This document shows positions 1 through 8,493 of a stretch of DNA of 64,000 nucleotides, piece after piece (positions within the stretch are counted from its first letter, which is position 1; each line of letters starts with the position of its first letter). The stretch comes from Planctomycetia bacterium (GTDB lineage: Bacteria; Planctomycetota; Planctomycetia; Gemmatales; HRBIN36): positions 1 to 64,000 of the forward strand of contig JAEUIE010000045.1 of the NCBI GenBank assembly GCA_016795155.1, given 5' to 3'. Made by a program: the position numbers and the translations under genes. The notes beneath the pieces were generated by a model. The model saw only the letters and a program-made list of their open reading frames with translations. It ran no database searches and was not told the origin of the DNA.

Positions 1-87
1 GCGTCAGCGTCAAAGGCGAAACTTCTGATTGGGACTAAGTCGTAACAAGGTAACCGTAGGGGAACCTGCGGTTGGATCACCTCCTTT
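1..87 (+). rRNA. 16S ribosomal RNA, 3' end (partial)
   Basis: The first 87 bases are the universally conserved 3' terminus of 16S rRNA. They include the AAGTCGTAACAAGGTA block of the helix 44/45 region and end in GGATCACCTCCTTT, the anti-Shine-Dalgarno tail. The rest of the gene lies upstream of the window. No spacer tRNA, 23S or 5S follows anywhere in the 64 kb. Unlinked 16S and 23S genes are known in several Planctomycetota. The exact 3' end is set by similarity to the conserved tail, so it could be off by a few bases. Confidence 0.97.
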
Positions 88-176
88 CTAAGGAATACCT
101 TCAGCTACTCACGTAGTTGGAAATATCCTACAGGTACCACACCTCACTTTGGTACATCCTCTCTCGCCATGTTGAT

Positions 177-222
177 AAAACAACAACCCCCGTCATAGTA
201 ATGTGACGGGGGTTGTTGTGTT
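177..222. terminator. Strong hairpin terminator after the 16S gene
   Basis: A perfect 15-bp inverted repeat (arms 181-195 and 204-218, 8-base loop) has a CCCCC/GGGGG core. A-rich sequence precedes it and TTT follows shortly after. It lies between the 16S end and the start of the SIR2 gene at 298. It can end rRNA transcription and may insulate the next gene. The downstream T-run is weak, so pure Rho-independent action is inferred. Confidence 0.75.
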
Positions 223-297
223 TAGTTGACACAGTTGCATACTTGTGATTGCTGTTAATGCTGATATTATTTCCACAGCATTCAAACGGGAAGCAAC

Positions 298-3200
298 ATG
301 ATCTCTCTTCCAATTCAACAGGCCCTTGAGTCAGGTAAATCAGTCCTTTTTATTGGGTCTGGCATTGGTTTTTGCGCCTTGAATTCGACCGGCGATCCCA
401 TGCCAACGGCTCGGGACCTTGCGATACGAATTGCAAACAGGTTCGCAATTAAGATCGATGAAGCGGACGTCAACCTTGCCCAAATAGCATTAATTGCACA
501 ATATCGTAGCAGCAAACAAGATGTGAGAGCATACATCAGAACAGAGCTGACAGGATTCGAGCCGGACGACAATATCAAGTGGCTCTTGAACCGACCTTGG
601 CGAGGTATTTTCACTACTAATTATGACAGTGTGATTGAAAAGGCATACAGCCAACTTGTTGAACCTCCGCAAAAACCTGTGGTAATTTCTCGCGACCGGC
701 TCATTACACAAGTAGATTCCCGCTTCGATGTTCCTATCTACCATTTGCATGGGTACCTAGAGGATCCTGAATCCGAATTATTACTTACAGAAGAAGACTA
801 TGCACTGTTTCGAGAACAAAGACGGATGTTGTTTAATATCCTCAAGACTGAGTTTGCAACTTCACCATTTATCTACGTTGGCTACTCCCATGGAGACACG
901 AATTGGAAAACGGTCTTTACGGAATTGCGCTCCTATTTCTTACCAACTAAGGTACCGCAATCTTTTAGAATAACGCCAGGAAGCAATGCAATCGAGGATG
1001 AAATACTATTACGTCAAGGAGTTGAGACCATAAAGTTGACCCTGCAAGACTTTGTGAAGCAAGCGCACATTGATCACATTAAGTCACCAGGCCCACTGAT
1101 TAAGATGGAATACGAAAAAGAGCATGTCCCAGTTGATTTACATGACGCCTTTGATGCTAGCCCAATTGCAACAGTGCGCCTCTTGCAGTCATGGGAGTAT
1201 GTTAACTCGGCACCCTTCGACCAAGTTCCGAACACACGCGCTTTTCTAAATGGCGACCGCCCCAATTGGGGTACGGTCGCGGGAAAACACTGCTTTGAAC
1301 GCGATGTTGAGCATGATCTATATGAGTCTATCTTGGATTACTGGACAGATACTGCACGCCGATACGATGTCGTAACACTCATAGCCCCAGCTGGTTACGG
1401 AACAACAACAGTTCTTAAATCCACCGCAGCGAAATTAGCTCATGAGAAGTTAAACCCTGTTTTATATCTGCGCGAAGGAGGGATAGTAAACGAAGGCGAT
1501 ATTCTCTTTGCTTGTAGGTATTTAAAGAATAGGCCAATTTTCATAGTTGATCAAGCGTCAATGCACACCCGCTCTATTGCCAGCGCACTCAATCTGGCGA
1601 AAAGCCAAAAACTATCATATTGCTTTCTGTGTGGGGATCGCAAAAACGAATGGCGATCAAACTCAATTATCAGAGATGCGGATGAGTATACTATCGAACG
1701 ACTATCAGAAGGTGAAATCGACAAATTAATTCATCTACTTGAGGCAGAGAATGCTCTTGGCGTTCTAGAGGGGCTTACGATCGAACTCCGACAGGCTGCA
1801 ATTCGTGAAAAGCATGATCGCCAACTGCTTGTGACAATGCGAGAAGCAACAGAGGGGGCGCTGTTTTCTGCAATCATAGAGAATGAATATTCTCACCTGG
1901 CTAGTGATCTAGATCGAGAAGTATACTCAATTGTTTCGGCAGTTAGCCAAGTACGACTTCCGATCCGAGACATGCTATTAGCTGACATGATAAACAGCAA
2001 CGTTGTTGAATTGTATCAGAACACGAAACACTCTTTGGATGGCGTAGTGGAGTTTGAGGAAATTGATCCATTCACTCGCGCACAAGGTGCCCGTTGCAGA
2101 CATCAAGTTATTGCGCAGATAATTTGGGAGCGATGTGTAGCACCGCATATTCGCGACGAAATAATGTGCAAGTTAGTCGACATGGCGAACATCAATTATC
2201 TTCAGGACAAGAACTACGTAGAGAGAATAATACAATCCGACTCGCAAATCGATTCGCTCAGTGGACTTGAAGCCAAGATCAGATTCTTTGATATTGCTTG
2301 CGAACGACACCCTGACAACCCGTATGTGCTGCAACACTATTCAAGAATGCTTAGAAGAGAAAAGCATTTAGTACTTGCTTTGGAGATAATTGATAAGGCT
2401 ATTTCTTTGCGAAAGCGCGTGAAGGTTTTCCATCATACACGAGGAGTCATACTTACAGACATGACATTCGCTTCTGATAATAAGGATATTGCAAAGAAAA
2501 GACTAGCTCAGGCAGAATCAGCACTTAGAGAGGCGATGCGACTTGGACCAAATGATGCGTATTCCTATCAATCGTTGGCTGAACTCTACACCATCTGGGC
2601 GGAAAAGTCCGTCGACGAGGATGAAAGAGCTATTTACATTTCTAAAGCTGAAGAAGTGATTCGGGATGGACTAAAGAATGTGAATGAGCGCGAAGGTCTT
2701 TGGATCGCCTCAGCAAAAGTAAATCGCCTCTTGGGAGACAGTCCTCAAGTGCTTGCAAATTTAAGCAAGGCTCGAACTAGCCCTGTAGCAATGTACCTTC
2801 TCGCTCGCCACTATTACAGTGCCGGAGAAATTGCCAAAGTAATAGAGTGCCTTGAACCAATTTTGAAGTCAGATCCAAATGAATTCCGGTCAGCAGTTTT
2901 GCTAGCAAGAGCCTACGCAGAATTAAGGGGGGATTACAGGAAGGGAATATCGGTTCTACGTTTAAGTGATCTGCTTGGATGGCGAGACCCCAAGTACATT
3001 GCGACGTTAGGAGGTATGTTGATGCTTGCAGGAGAAAGTAATGATGCAGCTGATACCTTTAGAAAAGGGTCCGCCTCAAGATTCACTTATAGCGAACGAA
3101 ATAAGATCAATTATAGACCAAATGCTCCTGGGCAGGCGGGCAACCGTTTAACACTGCAAGGAAAAGTGCTGAGACATAGGTTTAACAGAATCTATGTACT

Positions 3201-3324
3201 CTTAGAGAATTCGGAGACCGCGCATGTCAAAGTTCCCAATCCCCAACTTTACCAACTTGGACAATCGGTTTCCTGTGAGATTGGCTTTTCGATGAGTGGC
3301 TTAGTTATCGAAAGTGCTCACTAG
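298..3324 (+). CDS. SIR2-like NADase / degenerate P-loop / TPR protein, probable antiphage defence effector
   Basis: A 1008-residue cytosolic protein of unusual architecture. The N-terminal SIR2-like domain (about 1-250) shows the nucleotide-binding GSGIG at 20-24, FTTNYD ending at 110 and HLHG at 149-152. N108 and H151 occupy the places of the catalytic Asn and His of defence SIR2 NADases such as ThsA. A central region (about 330-640) resembles a P-loop NTPase: an APAGYGTTT segment near 363-371 sits at the Walker A position and FIVDQ near 415-419 at Walker B, but the Walker A lysine is missing. The C-terminal third (about 650-960) is helical and TPR-like. In SIR2-STAND systems, sensing of phage triggers NAD+ depletion; that role here is inferred. 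The gene stands alone and looks more A+T-rich than its neighbours. The ATG at 298 has only a weak purine-rich ribosome site. Confidence 0.8.
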   Translation: MISLPIQQALESGKSVLFIGSGIGFCALNSTGDPMPTARDLAIRIANRFAIKIDEADVNLAQIALIAQYRSSKQDVRAYIRTELTGFEPDDNIKWLLNRPWRGIFTTNYDSVIEKAYSQLVEPPQKPVVISRDRLITQVDSRFDVPIYHLHGYLEDPESELLLTEEDYALFREQRRMLFNILKTEFATSPFIYVGYSHGDTNWKTVFTELRSYFLPTKVPQSFRITPGSNAIEDEILLRQGVETIKLTLQDFVKQAHIDHIKSPGPLIKMEYEKEHVPVDLHDAFDASPIATVRLLQSWEYVNSAPFDQVPNTRAFLNGDRPNWGTVAGKHCFERDVEHDLYESILDYWTDTARRYDVVTLIAPAGYGTTTVLKSTAAKLAHEKLNPVLYLREGGIVNEGDILFACRYLKNRPIFIVDQASMHTRSIASALNLAKSQKLSYCFLCGDRKNEWRSNSIIRDADEYTIERLSEGEIDKLIHLLEAENALGVLEGLTIELRQAAIREKHDRQLLVTMREATEGALFSAIIENEYSHLASDLDREVYSIVSAVSQVRLPIRDMLLADMINSNVVELYQNTKHSLDGVVEFEEIDPFTRAQGARCRHQVIAQIIWERCVAPHIRDEIMCKLVDMANINYLQDKNYVERIIQSDSQIDSLSGLEAKIRFFDIACERHPDNPYVLQHYSRMLRREKHLVLALEIIDKAISLRKRVKVFHHTRGVILTDMTFASDNKDIAKKRLAQAESALREAMRLGPNDAYSYQSLAELYTIWAEKSVDEDERAIYISKAEEVIRDGLKNVNEREGLWIASAKVNRLLGDSPQVLANLSKARTSPVAMYLLARHYYSAGEIAKVIECLEPILKSDPNEFRSAVLLARAYAELRGDYRKGISVLRLSDLLGWRDPKYIATLGGMLMLAGESNDAADTFRKGSASRFTYSERNKINYRPNAPGQAGNRLTLQGKVLRHRFNRIYVLLENSETAHVKVPNPQLYQLGQSVSCEIGFSMSGLVIESAH

Positions 3325-3667
3325 ACGGTGCACCATCATTAAAGGGTGGGTGCCAGTGAACTCCTGTACTCCGCAGATCAGTGCGGAACCTCGCGACGAT
3401 TGCACGTCTGGGCACTGATCGATGGAATACCATCAACCCATTTACGCTGTACAATCACCTCGTTGCCAACTTCCTTGGGGAGACGATGATGCTGCACGGA
3501 TTCTACTATTCGACACTTCGAACAGTGAGGATAGGTTCTCTGGTTCCCTTTTACCATTCCGCAACGATAGAAGTGACTGTCGCGGATGTCTACGCCTCAA
3601 CCTCGATCTTCGGGCTTTCCACCGGCATGCTCGCCAGGTGCCCTGGAGGTTTATGATAATCGCGTGC

Positions 3668-3701
3668 CACGGATGTGATGTGTACTCACATCTCATCCGT
3701 G
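3668..3701. repeat. Imperfect palindrome (hairpin)
   Basis: The arms CACGGATGTGATGTG and CACATCTCATCCGTG pair at 14 of 15 positions around a 4-base TACT loop. No T-run follows, so it is not an obvious terminator. I saw no second copy in the window. Confidence 0.7.
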
Positions 3702-3859
3702 CTGGTACGTGCAACCACCGTCAGTCCACCACGAAAAGCGGACATACCGCATTTCCGTGGTACCTCATCCACACCCGCATCACTCCAGAACTACCAAAAG
3801 CTGTGCAAGTGTCGTGTGGTACTCCACTCAACCCTGCAGATATGCTACACCTCAGTTAG

Positions 3860-3882
3860 CCCCCGGCTCTTTAAGCCGGTGG
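3860..3882. repeat. Short CCGGCT...AGCCGG hairpin, REP-like
   Basis: Six-base arms CCGGCT (3863-3868) and AGCCGG (3874-3879) close a 5-base loop. The stem continues outward past one mismatch with CC/GG pairs. A close relative occurs at 13864-13884, which suggests a small dispersed palindromic family. Confidence 0.6.
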
Positions 3883-3915
3883 GCAGGATGGCACTGCTCA
3901 AAAAGACCGACTGCT

Positions 3916-4008
3916 GTGGCACTGTTTTCGTACTCGAAAGCAGTGCTGAATCGAGCGATGTCTCCGCGTGCCATGCACTGCACTCGGGCATACCGAGTAC
4001 AGTGCCAC
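3916..4008. repeat. Twin-hairpin repeat, copy 1 (93 bp)
   Basis: Bounded by GTGGCACTG and its complement CAGTGCCAC. It contains two separate hairpins. The 5' one (3919-3946) pairs GCACTG with CAGTGC and TTTCG with CGAAA around TACT. The 3' one (3975-4005) pairs GCACTG plus ACTCGG with CCGAGT plus CAGTGC, with one mismatch. Counted by eye, it matches copy 2 at 84 of 93 positions, and most differences lie in the linker between the hairpins. The layout recalls REP/BIME elements or a small non-autonomous mobile repeat. Confidence 0.85.
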
Positions 4009-4127
4009 ATTAACCATCATGGTTTCAGATCATACACATCCATCTTGATGAGTTGCTTTATTCTTTTTAAAGGACATCCATTGGCGACATAGCGTCGGGG
4101 TGGCTCTGATTTGATGCATAGATCGTT

Positions 4128-4220
4128 GTGGCACTGTTTTCGTACTCGAAGGCAGTGCTGGATCATGCCAAGCTTCCGCGTGCCATGCACTGCACTCGGG
4201 CATACCGAGTAGAGTGCCAC
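4128..4220. repeat. Twin-hairpin repeat, copy 2 (93 bp)
   Basis: Same length, orientation and two-hairpin plan as the copy at 3916-4008, 119 bp downstream of it. One base of the right outer arm differs (GAGTGCCAC in place of CAGTGCCAC), so the outermost pairing is slightly weaker. The flanking sequences differ between copies, which supports the 93-bp boundaries. It ends 34 bp before the 3' end of the methyltransferase gene. Confidence 0.85.
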
Positions 4221-4254
4221 ATCCATTAGCCCCTGCTTCACAGCGCGTCTATCC

Positions 4255-5307
4255 TCACCCCTTCTTCCCCATCACCATCTTCCAGCCGGGAAGCGACATG
4301 AGCGATATTGTTTTGACGGGAACCAGGCCTGCTGCCTGCTGCCAGGAGGACATCTCCGTGCTCGACCAGTTGCCCGAGGAACTGGTGAGAGAAAAATAGA
4401 GGCTTAGTGTCGAAGCCACCACGCCGCCTTCGCCTGGCTTCTCGGCTCGAATCAAATCGCCGATCGCATACACTCCACCTGGCTTCAGTGTCCGGGCCAC
4501 CTTGGCTGCAAGCATCCGGTTCTGTTCTGCGGAAAAATGATGCACCAGGTTGTTGATCAGCACCAGGTCGTACCTTGCAGTCCCCAGATCATCCGCGAGC
4601 GCATTTCCCGCTTCATACTTCACCCGGCCCGTCTGGTCATACCGTTTGGCAATCGCACTGGCGCTCTCGATGGCGCCAGGCAAATCCAGAATGGTACTCG
4701 ATAAGCTGGGATACCGCTTGCACAATTCGATGGAGTACAACCCATGCGATCCGCCAATGTCCAGCATCGCTGTAGCCCCGGCTGGCATCGGCAGCTTTCC
4801 GGACAGTTCCCTCGCGGCATTGATCGAAAGATCCCGCATGCCTTCCTGATATCTCTCCCATTCCACTTTCGTCGCCGATTCGTGGATATCCAGTGGCTTC
4901 CCGCTCCGCACATAGTCTTCCAGCTTCGCTACCCAGTTCCATTCCATGATCTGAAACCGCAGCTTTTCCACCAGGTTCGAGTCGCTGCTTTTGAGCAGCC
5001 ATTTATGGTAGATCTTCTTGAGCGAATAGCGGTTGTCGCTGCATTGCAGGTAACCCACACCCACCAGGCAATTCAAAAGCTGGGCCGTACTTTGCGGATG
5101 GGTCTTACAGGCATTTGCGACTTCGTCCGCTGTCTTCGAAGTCTTCCCAATTGCTTCAAATAGCCCCAAGTCAGCACCAGCCATAATGGCCCGCGCCGCC
5201 GTGAATGCTACTTGCGTCTCCAGCAGCGGCTTGGGAGCCAGGTTGAGTTTCATGGCAATCCATTCAACGAAGTTCTCAGCCTTGAATCCCAGTTTCATAG
5301 CAATCAT
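4255..5307 (-). CDS. SAM-dependent O-methyltransferase, COMT/hydroxyindole-OMT type
   Basis: A 350-residue class I methyltransferase. The N-terminal half is a helical dimerisation/winged-helix domain typical of small-molecule O-methyltransferases (for example TQVAFTAARAIMAGADLGLF, about 31-50). The Rossmann domain begins at about 180 with motif I, MLDIGGSHGLYS. A later NNLVHHF segment and an LKPGG turn are also family-typical. The expected reaction is methyl transfer from S-adenosylmethionine to a hydroxyl of a secondary or aromatic metabolite; the substrate cannot be told. Start: ATG at 5307, with a second in-frame ATG three codons on; neither has a clear ribosome site. The gene is not in an operon. 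Confidence 0.85.
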   Translation of the reverse strand: MIAMKLGFKAENFVEWIAMKLNLAPKPLLETQVAFTAARAIMAGADLGLFEAIGKTSKTADEVANACKTHPQSTAQLLNCLVGVGYLQCSDNRYSLKKIYHKWLLKSSDSNLVEKLRFQIMEWNWVAKLEDYVRSGKPLDIHESATKVEWERYQEGMRDLSINAARELSGKLPMPAGATAMLDIGGSHGLYSIELCKRYPSLSSTILDLPGAIESASAIAKRYDQTGRVKYEAGNALADDLGTARYDLVLINNLVHHFSAEQNRMLAAKVARTLKPGGVYAIGDLIRAEKPGEGGVVASTLSLYFSLTSSSGNWSSTEMSSWQQAAGLVPVKTISLMSLPGWKMVMGKKG

Positions 5308-5632
5308 CCAGATGTTGAGATGAGTTCACGCTAAAGCTATTCTATCTAACTGTCGGGTCCCCCGATAATTACAACGGCGTGCCACAGGTAACTGGTACTC
5401 CAGTTACCTGAGATTCACACCAGCGTACAGGTTAAACGTTCACAGGTTATCGTTGTACCGATAACCCGTGACATAAATCAGCCGGGTGCCCAGATCATTC
5501 AGGAATAGCGAAGCCGTGCCCCGACTTAGTTTGCCAACCAGCACCAGAAGCAAAAAAAATGTAATTGAAAAAATCCCTGAAAGATCATCCTCGCCATCGG
5601 ATACCTGCAATAGTCCCTTGTAGGAATTTCCC
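5308..5632. other. Intergenic region with two perfect hairpins
   Basis: No gene is seen. Two perfect dyads lie here: CAGGTAACTGG/CCAGTTACCTG (5385-5395 and 5400-5410, 4-base loop) and GGTTATCG/CGATAACC (5445-5452 and 5459-5466, 6-base loop). Neither is followed by a T-run. The region lies between divergent genes, so it should hold their promoters; the hairpins could be repeats or regulatory RNA structure. Confidence 0.55.
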
Positions 5633-6413
5633 ATGTCTATCAATACTGACAAGCCAGTTGGCCCGGGCCGTTTTCAAAAACCACCCAAACCTTACGATGT
5701 TGTCATTGCCGCAGATGGCAAAATCCAGGTTCGAAAGGACGACTGGCTCAGCAAGTATTCGTGGGCACTTTATGGCGACTATTTCGTATTGGATGTATTT
5801 GTCCGCCCGGAACCCAAACTCAAATCACTCAACGATGAAATCAAGGGCATCAAGGAAATCGACAACAAGGATGCGATTGAAGCTGGTGAGATTCTCATTC
5901 ATGTCCCTACCTATTTTGACTGGATGGAACGGCAGGGGAAGCCTGTCCAGAAACCTCGCCCCAAGCCAAAGACACCGGAAAAACCCGAAAACGTCAAGAC
6001 GAGCAACTGGCAGGCGGCCCAAAAATCTCGATACAGGCACGAAGTACTACTATGTGCTTCTCCGCGCCGGTGCAGGCTTCGGGGTCGATCCCTTCGGGAA
6101 CTTTCCCAAACTAGTAAGAAATATCATGCGTGGGCTGGGCATGGGATTCATTCTCGGCCGTGCTGCAAGTGCCACGTGGGAACCAGTCACGGTCAGTCAG
6201 CCTTTTAGTGCCCGCAGTCTGACACAACTGGACATCAACGCCCGAGGCTGGAATTACAAAGGCGGACTCGGCAAAAACTATTCCTACGAAACGCTGTCAG
6301 GCGGCACCTCCCGGTTTGAGTACTTCACTGTTACCTTTAAAGATCAACCCTCCATCGATGTGCCCGGTGGCAGCGTCTACTACACCGGCGGCATGATGGT
6401 CTGGATATGGTAA
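5633..6413 (+). pseudogene. LysM-like protein gene split by a +1 frameshift
   Basis: Coding sense starts at ATG 5633 and runs to about 6030, then continues in the +1 frame to a TAA at 6411-6413. The crossover is near the AAAAA run at about 6020-6026, where one extra base would explain the shift. The first part holds a segment (KIQVRKDDWLSKYSWALYGD, then a stretch ending AGEILIHVP) with the spacing of a LysM peptidoglycan-binding module, followed by a Pro/Lys-rich linker. The second part (about 128 residues, ending GGMMVWIW) is Gly/Tyr-rich and unrecognised. Without the shift the product would be about 259 residues. It could be a real mutation, a homopolymer sequencing error or recoding. No signal peptide is seen. 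Confidence 0.65.
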
Positions 6414-6735
6414 TGCGAAAAAGCTCACTCTTTCGGGCGACGCCGTTTTGCCAGCGAGTGGGAGATAATCAGCGTTTTTCCCACTCAAATCAACGGAGAA
6501 GCTGCACGCAGCGGGAAATTGGACAGAAATCAACACGATTTCTGTCACAACTCACTCCGGATGCTGAATGAGCAATTGAACTTGCAGGTGGATAAGTCGC
6601 CTGGCTCATTTTTACTTATAGGGGAGTTGCTATGAGTTTCCCATGTCCTATTTCATTTCGATCATTGTTGATTTTCTGCTGCCCATCTTCATATCCAGCA
6701 TTCGTCCAGACACAGACACCGCTGATCATGACGCT
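6414..6735. other. Convergent intergenic region with a perfect 10-bp hairpin
   Basis: No gene is supported. A perfect dyad, GACAGAAATC/GATTTCTGTC (6522-6531 and 6537-6546, 5-base loop), lies between two genes that converge here. It may act as a terminator or 3'-stabilising structure for one of them, although no T-run follows. The open frame at 6632-6850 runs antisense into the glycosyltransferase gene and is not credible. Confidence 0.5.
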
Positions 6736-8199
6736 CTACTCTGATACCACTTTGGATAACACCTTCACACTGCTGTTGTCTATTTCAGTTATCATGAACG
6801 GAGGCTTGAATGATTCAGGCTTGAGCCCAAGTTGCTGTTCAACGTACTGAACCAGACGTTTTCGAAACTGATCAGGCTGTTCACTCCAGCCTGTCAACAG
6901 CAGAGGCTGATTCTTCGTCCAGGAAAATGGAAGCGAGGGCATATAGATACAATGCACCTGCGTTTGAGGAAAATGCAATCGGATCAGTCCCGCTGCATGA
7001 GCACTGTCAGTTATTGTATAACGCTGGTCCCATTGAGAAGCCTCTAGCTGCATCGCATGCTTCGCATGCAGAAAGGAATAGATGCTCAAGCAGCCAGCTT
7101 CTCCTTTGAAATAGACCAACCCCAGACGCCAGCAGATCAGTCCGCTGAGGACAAATACGATTAGTGTACGGTAGCCTCGCCACTGCCATGGCAGCATTTT
7201 TGCTGGATCGATTCGGCCAGCGAAGAACAGGGGTAACAGCATGGCAAAGATCGTCAGCCAATGCTGGCGGATATGATGAATGCCACCTATGATCATAGCC
7301 AGTGCCAGCAAGATTGCTGCAACCATATACAGGTTGATAAGAAGTTGATGGAAGCCGGGTATCGGTTCATCACTTTCTCGCCTGGTGGTTTTCCATGCAG
7401 GCAGAAAAAGAAGAAGCAATGGCAACAGGAGAAAACCATTGCTACGGGCAAGATTCTGAAAGAGGTTGGTGGCAATGTGTTTGAAACTTGCCCCAAAACT
7501 GCTGAATTGTGTTTGCTTATCGAGCGTATAACGAACCATCCCGTAACGCACTTCATCGAGATTTCGATACATCTCCCAGGCATGCGGAAGCACGATAAGC
7601 GATGCGAGCAAAACAGCAAGGAATATTTTATTATTGATGAGAATGCCTCTCCATCCAGGCAATAGTAATAGAGCAAGTGCCAATGCCCCTCCGAAATGCA
7701 AAAAATTATACTTCGACAACAATCCCAACCCCACGCAGATTCCGAGTAGTGAATAGTTCAGCCAGTCTTTCTTTTCATGTAAACGCATTACGATCAGCAA
7801 TAAACACAGGCAGAAGAAGGCCATCAGTGTCGTGTGTGGCCACATTCCCATCAGCCCATGAAATATTTCGGGCACTATGGCAACTGAAAGCGAAAACAGA
7901 CCAGCAAGAGTCTCATGCTGACACACACGAATGGCAATCCGGTACATCATGAAAAAGATGGCTGGAAAGAGCAGACAACGGATAATGATCAACGGATAAA
8001 CAGTAGGGCCGAATAGTTTCACCAAAGGCCACAGCAGCCATGTATAAAGAGGCGGCTGATAAAAGTAATACCACTGCAGCGACTGCACCAGAGCCAACTG
8101 TTCTGCTTCATCATACTCCAAATCGTTCCAGCTGAGCGTTCGTACGGCTGCAATGGAACTGATGAAAATCAATAGGGTCAGTATGAGCCATCGTGGCAT
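6736..8199 (-). CDS. Integral membrane glycosyltransferase, GT39/ArnT (PMT) superfamily
   Basis: A 487-residue polytopic inner-membrane protein. After a first membrane helix comes the acidic LEYDEAE motif (D30, E31) typical of GT-C glycosyltransferases that use lipid-linked sugars. It is followed by YYFYQPPLYTWLLWP, matching the periplasmic loop of the ArnT/PMT group. Roughly ten hydrophobic segments follow, then a soluble C-terminal part from about 380. The expected role is transfer of a sugar from a polyprenyl-phosphate donor to a cell-envelope acceptor on the periplasmic side; donor and acceptor are unknown. ATG 8199 has a GGAG site six bases upstream. It is a single gene on its strand. 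Confidence 0.85.
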   Translation of the reverse strand: MPRWLILTLLIFISSIAAVRTLSWNDLEYDEAEQLALVQSLQWYYFYQPPLYTWLLWPLVKLFGPTVYPLIIIRCLLFPAIFFMMYRIAIRVCQHETLAGLFSLSVAIVPEIFHGLMGMWPHTTLMAFFCLCLLLIVMRLHEKKDWLNYSLLGICVGLGLLSKYNFLHFGGALALALLLLPGWRGILINNKIFLAVLLASLIVLPHAWEMYRNLDEVRYGMVRYTLDKQTQFSSFGASFKHIATNLFQNLARSNGFLLLPLLLLFLPAWKTTRRESDEPIPGFHQLLINLYMVAAILLALAMIIGGIHHIRQHWLTIFAMLLPLFFAGRIDPAKMLPWQWRGYRTLIVFVLSGLICWRLGLVYFKGEAGCLSIYSFLHAKHAMQLEASQWDQRYTITDSAHAAGLIRLHFPQTQVHCIYMPSLPFSWTKNQPLLLTGWSEQPDQFRKRLVQYVEQQLGLKPESFKPPFMITEIDNSSVKVLSKVVSE

Positions 8200-8493
8200 G
8201 CGTTCTCCAGCTTCAATCCATTAGCGGCGATAGTAGCAGATCAAGACAAGCTTGGAAACCGGAACTCTCGCAGTGAGAAAAATACATAAGACTGCTTCAG
8301 AAAAGTTGCTTACTGAAAATTCACTGAATCATCAATTATGGGTTTCATGTGTTTCTCTATTTCATACTGGCACATCCCAGATGTCAAACTAGAATGACAC
8401 AACCTTGCCAATGTGACTATGGAGTGTCATAGGGTATCTGTTGTCAAGGTTGCTAGACCTGGTTATGCCGACCAACTGATCAAGGAGTACATC

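Larger units (their letters stand above)
3325..4254. other. 930-bp stretch without a credible gene, rich in hairpins and repeats
   Basis: Open frames up to about 145 codons exist here on both strands, but none looks like a protein family, none has a good ribosome site and they contradict each other. What is visible is structure: an imperfect hairpin at 3668-3701, a CCGGCT/AGCCGG hairpin at 3860-3882 and two copies of a 93-bp twin-hairpin repeat at 3916-4008 and 4128-4220. A short dyad, CCGCA/TGCGG, lies near 3371-3386. The stretch may be a repeat landing site, an untranslated RNA locus, or a decayed gene too diverged to recognise. Confidence 0.6.

Noticed and set aside
3381-4092. Several overlapping open frames of 90-145 codons after the SIR2 gene
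   Set aside because: They lie in conflicting frames on both strands, lack ribosome sites and family features, and cross repeat structures.
3916-4220. Possible CRISPR array
   Set aside because: Only two repeat units of 93 bp with a 119-bp gap and internal hairpins; no cas gene. It does not fit CRISPR dimensions.
6632-6850. 72-codon open frame on the plus strand
   Set aside because: It runs antisense into the 3' end of the glycosyltransferase gene and has no protein-like character.
8390-8460. Short inverted repeats (ATGACAC/GTGTCAT and CAACCTTG/CAAGGTTG) upstream of the RTX-like gene
   Set aside because: Arms of 7-8 bases far apart and interleaved; too weak to call as a regulatory site.
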